NCBI GenBank assembly: GCA_947568835.1
Contig: OX387612.1
Coordinates: 439,001-503,000, forward strand
DNA length: 64,000 nucleotides
Direction: 5' to 3'
Source: Protonemura montana
Lineage: Eukaryota; Arthropoda; Insecta; Plecoptera; Nemouridae
Every line of letters starts with the position of its first letter. Position 1 is the stretch's first letter. Both the position numbers and the translations under genes were made by a program. The notes under the pieces are model-generated. The model had not been told where the DNA came from. It saw only the letters and a list, made by a program, of their open reading frames with translations, and did no database searches. Shown piece by piece: positions 36,037 through 48,240 of the stretch.

Positions 36037-36298
36037 AACAAATGGGAACAACTTAAGTAATAAACACTAGAAATCTATTTTCCTAGGATAAGGAACAAAA
36101 TACAGTTTCATTTCTCCATACAGCAAAATAATTGATACACGAGTACAATGTTTGGTTCTATAACTGATACAAAAAATTTACAAAATAATATGTTATAATG
36201 GTTACTAAATTTTACCATTTTCTGAATATAAATCAAGGTTCCTTGTACTTAATTCTTAAACCTTTCTGGTGCCTTGCGATCTCTAGACGACCTTCGTA
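36037..36298. other. Non-coding interior of the small LTR element
   Basis: AT-rich sequence of about 260 bp between the polypurine tract and the end of the gag tail. I see no zinc knuckle, protease or other domain and no repeat in it. Confidence 0.6.
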
Positions 36299-36598
36299 CT
36301 ACAGAACGCAGATCATCTGCATGGAAAAATTGCAATTTGACTCACGACTTGACTCACGACTTGACTCACGACTTGACTCACGACTTGACTCACGACTTGA
36401 CTCACGACTTGACTCACGACTTGATTCCCGCCGCTGACTGAACTCACGATGCTCACTGACACTAGGACGCTCGGACACTTTGTAGACTTCCGACGTAACT
36501 TTTTGACTAATTACATTTGTGTTTTCTTCTGTACACTCCATGGTTTGGGTAATTTCGCATGCTCTCTTGAATGTCAACTTTTCTTTTTCTAGTAGCAC
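36299..36598 (-). pseudogene. gag: Frameshifted C-terminal part of the gag-like gene, with RESS repeats
   Basis: This frame continues the Gag protein after a one-base slip: it opens with LLEKEKLTFKRACEI, a helix-rich stretch like the end of capsid-type Gag proteins (AIQKKLL and KALEIA type in relatives). It then runs into a charged tail with seven or more copies of the tetrapeptide RESS. No CCHC zinc knuckle follows, although Ty3/gypsy Gag usually carries one. Whether the slip is a disabling mutation or a programmed shift cannot be told from one copy; the A-rich run suggests a plain indel. Confidence 0.7.
36339..36422. repeat. 12-bp tandem repeat, seven units, in the gag tail
   Basis: GACTCACGACTT is repeated seven times with no mismatch, followed by a degenerate eighth copy (GATTCCCGCCGC). 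On the minus strand it encodes the repeated RESS tetrapeptide. The 12-bp unit keeps the frame. Confidence 0.95.
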
Positions 36599-37100
36599 TT
36601 TTAAGTTTTTGAATCTTAGATGCGTTTAATAACCCACAGACGAATCGATCCCGAAGCGCGTCATTCAGAAAATTACCAAAATTGCACGACCTAGCTAAGT
36701 GTTGCAGTTCGACTGCATAATCTTTTGATGTTTCCCCGGGCCGCTGGTCCCTTTTTCCAAATTTAAAGCGCTCTGCAAGCTCGTTTTGCTTGGGCAGAAA
36801 GTGACTTTGTAACACTTGCACCAACTCCGGGTAATTCTTTTCTCCTACCTTCGCCGGACATACCAGCCGTTTCAGTAATCCGTATGTTGTTGCCCCAACT
36901 ACGGTGATCAATGTATTCAATTTTGCTACATCTTTAATATTATTTATTTGAAAACACGACTCGAGGCGTTCGATGTACGAGTCTATGTCTTCCAAGCTTT
37001 GCTTCAACTCCAGGAATTGAAAATTATTTTGTGCCATTTGTGTCACTAATTCTACTTCACTTGCCGACACATCCACTAACGTTGGTACACGAACCCTCAT
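36507..37100 (-). pseudogene. gag: Gag-like capsid protein of the small LTR element, main part
   Basis: A 197-codon frame. The recognisable part starts at an internal Met (MAQNNFQFLELKQ) and contains features of Ty3/gypsy-type Gag: an amphipathic start with YIERLESCFQINN, then KLNTLITVVGATTYGLLKRL, YPELVQVLQSHF, and RPGETSKDYAVELQHLARSC followed by LRDRFVCGLLN. Relatives carry the same order (FxxN, LLxxxGxxxYxxL, L-x-HF-P, E-S-x-x-x-F-x-x-x-L-x-x-L-A, and D-R-F-V-C-G-L). The capsid fold forms the particle that packages element RNA. The frame leaves the conserved track at the A-run near 36597-36604, after which the family-like sequence is in another frame, so the gene is probably broken there. 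The upstream Met at 37100 adds 21 residues without recognisable conservation; the internal Met is the better start. Confidence 0.8.
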
Positions 37101-37151
37101 TGACGCAACTTTACTTCTACTTTTACGTAACCGATTTTTATTTCCTAATTC

Positions 37152-37169
37152 CTTTTATCATCGTCGCCA
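37152..37169 (-). promoter_or_regulatory. Primer-binding-like site of the small LTR element
   Basis: On the minus strand, one base after the CA end of the 5' LTR, the sequence reads TGGCGACGATGATAAAAG. Primer-binding sites begin TGG because they pair with the CCA end of a tRNA. TGGCGAC resembles the start of arginine-tRNA primed elements, but I cannot confirm the tRNA. Confidence 0.7.
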
Positions 37170-37170
37170 C

Positions 37171-37330
37171 TGTTATGTTTAATTCTAGGTATTTTATTCA
37201 ATCAGACAGACGTACGTTCCTCAGTACATGCCGGGTATATCTACCCCTCCTCATGGCCTGGGACAGCCTTTATATACTTGATCGGTCCCCTGGACGACCT
37301 TACATATACTGGTTATTGACATACATTACA
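37171..37330 (-). repeat. 5' LTR of the small element (160 bp)
   Basis: On the minus strand it starts TGTAATGTATGTC and ends CATAACA. A TATATAAAGG box lies at about 37267-37276 and AATAAA at 37193-37198, some 70 bp downstream, as expected for a minimal U3-R-U5 unit. It is followed on the plus strand by the second GAAAG. Confidence 0.93.
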
Positions 37331-37335
37331 GAAAG

Positions 37336-39069
37336 GAATGTACGAAGATATCAAAGAATACTGTGCGAATTGCATGTCGTGCCAACAACGACGCAACCCT
37401 CCTTCAAATACTCGCGCTCCCCTCCAACGTTTTCAAGATATGCCCATTTATGCGCCTATCAATGGATATTTTGGGTCCATTTAAACCAACTCCGACTAAC
37501 AATCGCTACCTACTCACAGTAGTTGATCATTTCACCAAATTCATCGTCATCGTACCGATGCATAATCAGACAGCTCACACTGTTGCCCGTGCTTTCTTCA
37601 AGGAAGTTATCAGTAAATTTGGCGTTATGGAACAATTACTTACTAATCGAGGAGCACAATTTACATCACATATGTTCTGCGACCTATGCACTCTCCTCAA
37701 GGTTAAAAAGCTGTTCACTACTAGTTACCGTCCCCAAACAAATGCCGCTATTGAGCGCATGCATCGTGTTATTGCTGATATTATGTCTCATTATACCAGT
37801 GATACTCGTGCTTGTGATGAAATGGTCCCCTTTGTTGAACTAGCAATGCGTAGTTGCATTTCCTCAACAACAGGCTACTCTCCGTTCTATTTAGTATTTG
37901 GTCGCGAAGTTGATCTCCCGTTCGAAGCTTTCATTCGACCTTCACAAACTAACTACGATCCCGACTCGCATTATCCTACTGAAGTGCAAGCCAGAATGTC
38001 CGATGTCACCCTAAAGGTTGGCGACCTTGTGTTGTTATTTATACCTGTCATAGCGCCTAACGTCACGCGTAAGTTTGCCCAACTTTGGTCTGGTCCTTAT
38101 CGTATAACATCTCAGCCTGGTCCAGTCAACTTTGACGTCCAGCACATATATACGAAGAAATCACAACGCGTTCATGTCAATCCTCTCAAACTATTTAAAG
38201 CATTTAACCTCGATGCATTTAATGATGACTTTACTCTCAACGAAAACGCAAGGAATTCTGATTTACCTCCTATTCCAATGTCTGACCAAGTAGACGACTC
38301 TCAAGCTAGCCTGCTTGCCAACCCACCGTCGGCTTACTACTCCTTTGAAAGCGACAGTGATTACGACGATCCACCACCTCCGGTCCCTGACCCTGAAGAA
38401 ATGTGCATAAACCAGCCAGAGCTTGTCGAACCGCCCTTGCCTCAGGCAGACGCTGCAATTCCACTTGTAGCTCTTCCGCATGTTGACAATGCCGAGGATC
38501 CACTACCTGAGATCGAGGATCCTCCCAACGACCTTCCTCTGGGGGATGACCCAGATATGCCACTCATTGAGGCCGTTGCTCCTGATGCACCAGCGATCGC
38601 AGTTCCTCCCTACGAATCTATCGTACGAGATGACCCAGATATGCCACTCATCGAGGACGTTACTCCTGATGCACCAGCGATCGCAGTTCCTCCCTACGAA
38701 TCTATCGTACGAGATGACCCAGATATGCCACTCATCGAGGACGTTACTCCTGATGCACCAGCGATCGCAGTTCCTCCCTACGAATCTATCGTACGAGATG
38801 ACCCAGATATGCCACTCATCGAGGCCGTTACTCCTGATGCACCAGCGATCGCGGTTCCTCCCTACGAATCTATCGTACGAGATGACCCAGATATGCCACT
38901 CATTGAGGCCGTTGCTCCTGCTGCACGACTAAATGACCCACGGCAACCTGATGAGCAGACTTCTCCAATACATAGTCGACACGTCACTCTACGTGAAATG
39001 TTTAATCAACCAAGAAGTTCTTCACCACCAACACTACACGATCTTTTTATCCATCACGACTTTAACCAC
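37336..39069 (+). pseudogene. pol: Ty3/gypsy-type pol remnant: rest of integrase and acidic tail
   Basis: It resumes the integrase zinc finger with the Cys cluster CANCMSCQQRR (37362-37391). A one-base frameshift lies at about 37431-37437, after which the integrase core is read in the frame used from 37363 onward. The core shows MDILGPF with the first catalytic Asp (37465-37467), a second site reading LLTNRGAQFT where relatives have Asp, so Asp is replaced by Asn (37645-37647), and the Glu in NAAIERMHR (37753-37755), spaced D-x35-E. A GPY/F module follows (LWSGPYRITSQPG, near 38085-38125), then an acidic Pro-rich tail with the 84-bp repeats. Integrase would join element DNA to chromosomes; with the insertion, frameshift and Asn substitution this copy cannot be active. 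The tail runs into the 9-bp array without a stop. Confidence 0.92.
38545..38925 (+). repeat. 84-bp tandem repeat in the pol tail
   Basis: Four full copies and a partial fifth start at 38545, 38629, 38713, 38797 and 38881. Each encodes 28 residues with DDPDMPLIE, PDAPAIAVPPYESIV. Copies differ by a few bases (GAGGCC versus GAGGAC, GCAGTT versus GCGGTT). The period keeps the reading frame, so this grew as a coding minisatellite inside pol. Confidence 0.95.
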
Positions 39070-42782
<3,713 letters not shown>

Positions 42783-42956
42783 CCGGCGGACCTGCCCAAT
42801 GTTGTTTTCTTTACCATTTATGTTTTGTTTTCCTTGCAATCTTATTTTTAATTTGTTCCTACATTCCTGATGTTTCGCCCTTGCTTTAGCTAGGTCATTC
42901 ACCCTAGCCGGTTTAGTTTGCATTGTTTGCATTGTGTAACAACCCCTACAGCCTAC
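42783..42956. other. Retroelement 3' untranslated stretch
   Basis: About 170 bp of T-rich sequence between the pol stop and the purine-rich tract. I see no frame, repeat or RNA gene here. Confidence 0.5.
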
Positions 42957-42974
42957 AGAAAACAAAGGACAGAA
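42957..42974 (+). promoter_or_regulatory. Probable polypurine tract of the gypsy-type element
   Basis: AGAAAACAAAGGACAGAA is nearly all purine and stands immediately before TGTGATTTG, the expected TG start of an LTR. It is correctly placed downstream of the pol stop. Confidence 0.45.
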
Positions 42975-43450
42975 TGTGATTTGTTATCATTCAACTGTTC
43001 AGACAATTCTCTAGAAGTACTTTTTTTTTATTTTTGATAAACTAAATATTGGAGGCGTGAGAGGAGGCGGCGTTTTTAGCACTCGTCATTAGACTAATGC
43101 AAAATAAAATATATATATCGCAAGATGACACTTCCATCCCAATCTGTAAAGTCCTTCAGCATGTAAATTAGATATGAAAACACAACCCAAATAAAGAGAG
43201 ATGTAAAACTTGCATGTGAAGTATGGTCAGTACGGTAGTTGACCTACGTGGCTACGCGGTAGTTGAACGTAGTCACGCTTATATATCGGCCGTATCAATA
43301 AGATACAGCTACACTCAGTTTTTTGCTTGCAACAGTTTCTGCCTTTCTTACTGTTTAGCAAATATACAATTTGCTCAAACAAGTAACATCTCATGTTATG
43401 AAATCTCAAATGTACCTTATACAGTAATACCTCAAATGTACCACGCAACG
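42975..43450 (+). repeat. Probable 3' LTR of the gypsy-type element, borders uncertain
   Basis: It starts TGTGATTTGTTATC after the polypurine tract. It contains a TATA box (TTATATATC at 43279-43287) followed about 31 bp later by an initiator-like TCAGTT (43315-43320), the layout of an LTR promoter. An AATAAA lies near 43189. The partner 5' LTR is not in the window, so the right end cannot be fixed; 43450 is an upper guess before the sequence becomes intron-like. Confidence 0.4.
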
Positions 43451-43541
43451 CCATCTGTTTGTTGAGTTTCCATTAAGTTTTGCTCTCCCTTTTATCTCAT
43501 TTTTCCTACGCCAATCCCCGATCTTCGGGCAGGATACTGAC
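43451..43541. other. Intron sequence 3' of the GCN1 exon
   Basis: On the minus strand this begins with a donor, GTCAGT, at 43541-43536, directly after the GCN1-like coding block, and continues into unassigned sequence. It is the start of the intron that would hold the retroelement and satellite if the gene is intact. Confidence 0.5.
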
Positions 43542-43737
43542 TAGGCATAAGCTGGTGGAGCTTGTCGACTCCAAGTCCACCAACCGCCTCGCTGAATCCC
43601 TGCGCGGCACCGGATCGTTCCACGGAGCTCGACTCCGAGGTCAGCGTCTGCATCAGCCACGGCAGCAGGTCCTCAAAGCTGGCCTTGCCCATGCCACGCA
43701 CCATCGCTCCCAGAGCTTGAGCAAAAACGCTGCGTAC
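43542..43737 (-). CDS. GCN1: Internal exon of GCN1 (eIF2-alpha kinase activator)
   Basis: The 196-bp block translates on the minus strand to a segment beginning VRSVFAQALGAMVRGMG, continuing FEDLLPWLMQTLTSE, VERSGAAQGFSEAVGGLG and ending VDKLHQLMP. I recognise this as the HEAT-repeat region of GCN1, where animal relatives have VRTVSAKALGAMVKGMG, FEDLLPWLMETLT and VDRSGAAQGLAEVMAGLG. GCN1 is a very large ribosome-bound protein that helps GCN2 sense uncharged tRNA. A pyrimidine-rich acceptor (GGGTTTCTCAG) precedes it and a donor-like GTCAGT follows, giving entry at a codon boundary and exit after one extra base. The exon is GC-rich compared with its surroundings. A few changes from usual residues (SAKALG to FAQALG) could mean lineage divergence or an isolated, decaying duplicate exon. 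No other GCN1 exon is in the window. Confidence 0.85.
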
Positions 43738-43846
43738 CTGAGAAACCCAGCGGATGAAAACACAGCTCCAACTGGACACCTCTGTGGGACAAACTGTTGA
43801 AAACCCTGGTGTTGAAAACCAGGGGCCCTAGCTAGAGCAGTAGCAA
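43738..43846. other. Short spacer between GCN1 exon and the 60-bp array
   Basis: On the minus strand it holds the acceptor region of the GCN1 exon. It also contains the near-duplicate phrases GAAAACCCTGGTGTTGAAAA and AAAACCAGGGGCCC, which form a short inverted pair around CCCTGGTGTTG. The first partial repeat unit (GGTATTACTGTCA) begins at about 43847. Confidence 0.6.
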
Positions 43847-45960
43847 TGGTATTACTGTCAGTAGCACCGTGCTAACTAGCACCACCATAGCACCAAGCAG
43901 TGACCCTGGTATTACTGTCAGTAGCACCATGCTAAGTAGCACCACTAAAGCACCAAGCAGTGACCCTGGTATTACTGTCAGTAGCACCGTGCTAACAAGC
44001 ACCACCATAGCACCAAGCAGTGACCCTGGTATTACTGTCAGTAGCACCGTGCTAACTAGCACCACCATAGCACCAAGCAGTGACCCTGGTATTACTGTCA
44101 GTAGCACCGTGCTAACTAGCACCACCATAGCACCAAGCAGTGACCCTGGTATTACTGTCAGTAGCACCGTGCTAACTAGCACCACCATAGCACCAAGCAG
44201 TGACCCTGGTATTACTGTCAGTAGCACCGTGCTAACTAGCACCACCATAGCACCAAGCAGTGACCCTGGTATTACTGTCAGTAGCACCGTGCTAACTAGC
44301 ACCACCATAGCACCAAGCAGTGACCCTGGTATTACTGTCAGTAGCACCGTGCTAACAAGCACCACCATAGCACCAAGCAGTGACCCTGGTATTACTGTCG
44401 GTAGCACCGTGCAAACTAGCACCACCATAGCACCAAGCAGTGACCCTGGTATTACTGTCAGTAGCACCATGCTAACTAGCACCACCATAGCACCAAGCAG
44501 TGACCCTGGTATTACTGTCAGTAGCACCATGCTAACTAGCATCACCATAGCACCAAGCAGTGACCCTGGTATTACTGTCGGTAGCACCGTGCAAACTAGC
44601 ACCACCATAGCACCAAGCAGTGACCCTGGTATTACTGTCAGTAGCACCATGCTAACTAGCACCACCATAGCACCAAGCAGTGACCCTGGTATTACTGTCA
44701 GTAGCACCGTGCTAACTAGCACCACCATAGCACCAAGCAGTGACCCTGGTATTACTGTCAATAGCACCGTGCTAACTAGCACCACAATAGCACCAAGCAG
44801 TGACCCTGGTATTACTGTCGGTAGCACCGTGCAAACTAGCACCACCATAGCACCAAGCAGTGACCCTGGTATTACTGTCAGTAGCACCATGCTAACTAGC
44901 ACCACCATAGCACCAAGCAGTGACCCTGGTATTACTGTCAGTAGCACCGTGCAAACTAGCACCACCATAGCACCAAGCAGTGACCCTGGTATTACTGTCA
45001 GTAGCACCGTGCTAACTAGCACCACCATAGCACCAAGCAGTGACCCTGGTATTACTGTCAGTAGAACCGTGCTAACTAGCACCACCATAGCACCAAGCAG
45101 TGACCCTGGTATTACTGTCAGAAGCTCCATGTTAATTAGCACCACCATAGCACCAAGCAGTGACCCTGGTATTACTGTCAGAAGCTCCATGTTAATTAGC
45201 ACCACCATAGCACCAAGCAGTGACCCTGGTATTACTGTCAGTAGCACCGTGCTAACTAGCACCACCATAGCACCAAGCAGTGACCCTGGCATTACTGTCA
45301 GTAGCACCGTGCTAACTAGCACCACCATAGCACCAAGCAGTGACCCTGGTATTACTGTCAGTAGCACCGTGCTAACTAGCACTACCTAAGCACCAAGCAG
45401 TGACCCTGGTATTACTGTCAGTACCACCGTGCTAACTAGCACCACCATAGCACCAAGCAGTGACCCTGGTATTACTGTCAGTAGCACCATGCTTACTAGC
45501 AACACCATAGCACCAAACAGTGACCCTGGTATGACTGTCAGTAGCACCATGCTAACTAGCACCACCATAGCACCAAGCAGTGACCCTGGTATTACTGTCA
45601 GTAGCACCGTGCTAACAAGCACCACCATAGCACCAAGCAGTGACCCTGGTATTACTGTCAGTAGCACCGTGCTAACTAGCACCACCATAGCACCAAGCAG
45701 TGACCCTGGTATTACTGTCAGTAGCACCGTGCTAACTAGCACCACCATAGCACCAAGCAGTGACCCTGGTATTACTGTCAGTAGCACCGTGCTAACTAGC
45801 ACCACCATAGCACCAAGCAGTGACCCTGGTATTACTGTCAGTAGCACCGTGCTAACTAGCACCACCATAGCACCAAGCAGTGACCCTGGTATTACTGTCA
45901 GTAGCACCATGCTAACTAGCACCACCATAGCACCAAGCAGTGACCCTGGTATTACTGTCG

Positions 45961-48240
45961 GTAGCACCATGCTAACTAGCACCACCATAGCACCAAGCAG
46001 TGACCCTGGTATTACTGTCAGTAGCACCATGCTAACTAGCATCACCATAGCACCAAGCAGTGACCCTGGTATTACTGTCGGTAGCACCGTGCAAACTAGC
46101 ACCACCATAGCACCAAGCAGTGACCCTGGTATTACTGTCAGTAGCACCATGCTAACTAGCACCACCATAGCACCAAGCAGTGACCCTGGTATTACTGTCA
46201 GTAGCACCGTGCTAACTATCACCACCATAGCACCAAGCAGTGACCCTGGTATTACTGTCGGTAGCACCGTGCAAACTAGCACCACCATAGCACCAAGCAG
46301 TGACCCTGGTATTACTGTCAGGAGCACCATGCTAACTAGCACCACCATAGCACCAAGCAGTGACCCTGGTATTACTGTCAGTAGCACCGTGCAAACTAGC
46401 ACCACCATAGCACCAAGCAGTGACCCTGGTATTACTGTCAGTAGCACCGTGCTAACAAGCACCACCATAGCACCAAGCAGTGACCCTGGTATTACTGTCA
46501 GTAGCACCGTGCTAACTAGCACCACCATAGCACCAAGCAGTGACCCTGGTATTACTGTCAGAAGCTCCATGTTAATTAGCACCACCATAGCACCAAACAG
46601 TGACCCTGGTATTTCTGTCAGTAGCACCGTGCTAACTAGCACCACCATAGCACCAAGCAGTGACCCTGGTATTACTGTCAGAAGCTCCATGTTAATTAGC
46701 ACCACCATAGCACCAAGCAGTGACCCTGGTATTACTGTCAGTAGCACCGTGCTAACTAGCACCACCATAGCACCAAGCAGTGACCCTGGCATTACTGTCA
46801 GTAGCACCGTGCTAACTAGCACCACCATAGCACCAAGCAGTGACCCTGGTATTACTGTCAGTAGCACCGTGCTAACTAGCACTACCTTAGCACCAAGCAG
46901 TGACCCTGGTATTACTGTCAGTAGCACCGTGCTAACTAGCACCACCATAGCACCAAGCAGTGACCCTGGTATTACTGTCAGTAGCACCATGCTTACTAGC
47001 AACACCATAGCACCAAGCAGTGACCCTGGTATGACTGTCAGTAGCACCATGCTAACTAGCACCAACATAGCACCAAGCAGTGACCCTGGTATTACTGTCA
47101 GTAGCACCGTGCTAACTAGCACCACCATAGCACCAAGCAGTGACCCTGGTATTACTGTCAGTAGCACCGTGCTAACTAGCACCACCATAGCACCAAGCAG
47201 TGACCCTGGTATTACTGTCAGTAGCACCGTGCTAACTAGCACCACCATAGCACCAAGCAGTGACCCTGGTATTACTGTCAGTAGCACCGTGCTAACTAGC
47301 ACCACCATAGCACCAAGCAGTGACCCTGGTATTACTGTCAGTAGCACCGTGCTAACTAGCACCACCATAGCACCAAGCAGTGACCCTGGTATTACTGTCA
47401 GTAGCACCATGCTAACTAGCACCACCATAGCACCAAGCAGTGACCCTGGTATTACTTTCGGTAGCACCGTGCAAACTAGCAGCACCATAGCACCAAGCAG
47501 TGACCCTGGTATTACTGTCAGTAGCACCATGCTAACTAGCACCACCATAGCACCAAGCAGTGACCCTGGTATTACTGTCAGTAGCACCATGCTAACTAGC
47601 ATCACCATAGCACCAAGCAGTGACCCTGGTATTACTGTCGGTAGCACCGTGCAAACTAGCACCACCATAGCACCAAGCAGTGACCCTGGTATTACTGTCA
47701 GTAGCACCATGCTAACTAGCACCACCATAGCACCAAGCAGTGACCCTGGTATTACTGTCAGTAGCACCGTGCTAACTATCACCACCATAGCACCAAGCAG
47801 TGACCCTGGTATTACTGTCGGTAGCACCGTGCAAACTAGCACCACCATAGCACCAAGCAGTGACCCTGGTATTACTGTCAGGAGCACCATGCTAACTAGC
47901 ACCACCATAGCACCAAGCAGTGACCCTGGTATTACTGTCAGTAGCACCGTGCAAACTAGCACCACCATAGCACCAAGCAGTGACCCTGGTATTACTGTCA
48001 GTAGCACCGTGCTAACAAGCACCACCATAGCACCAAGCAGTGACCCTGGTATTACTGTCAGTAGCACCGTGCTAACTAGCACCACCATAGCACCAAGCAG
48101 TGACCCTGGTATTACTGTCAGAAGCTCCATGTTAATTAGCACCACCATAGCACCAAGCAGTGACCCTGGTATTTCTGTCAGTAGCACCGTGCTAACTAGC
48201 ACCACCATAGCACCAAGCAGTGACCCTGGTATTACTGTCA
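45961..48240. repeat. Duplicated 720-bp block at 1560-bp offset (26 units) in the 60-bp array
   Basis: Units 45961-46680 recur at 47521-48240. Both carry the ordered series ATCACC, GTGCAAAC, CTAACTATC, GTGCAAAC, GGAGCACC, and the GAAGCTCC unit with ATTTCTGTCA. One difference is CACCAAACAG near 46591 against CACCAAGCAG near 48151. It is older than the 6180-bp event because the right-hand copy is inside that block and was duplicated with it. Confidence 0.75.

Larger units (their letters stand above)
35863..37330 (-). mobile_element. Small gag-only LTR retrotransposon inserted antisense in the gypsy-type integrase
   Basis: Two 160-bp direct repeats (35863-36022 and 37171-37330) differ at only three positions and flank a 1148-bp interior. 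Read on the minus strand each LTR begins TGTAATG and ends in CA. The interior has a primer-binding-like site next to the 5' LTR, a gag-like gene, and a polypurine tract next to the 3' LTR. GAAAG occurs on both sides. There is no pol gene, so it must have moved with proteins supplied by another element, like the LTR derivatives called TRIM or LARD. It splits the integrase zinc finger of the older pol between the conserved His pair and the Cys cluster. Three differences in 160 bp suggest a fairly recent insertion. Confidence 0.92.

Noticed and set aside
35376-36070. Plus-strand frames running from pol into the left LTR at 35863 as genuine C-termini
   Set aside because: The sequence after 35862 is LTR of the antisense element, identical to the copy at 37171, so these ends are insertion artefacts.
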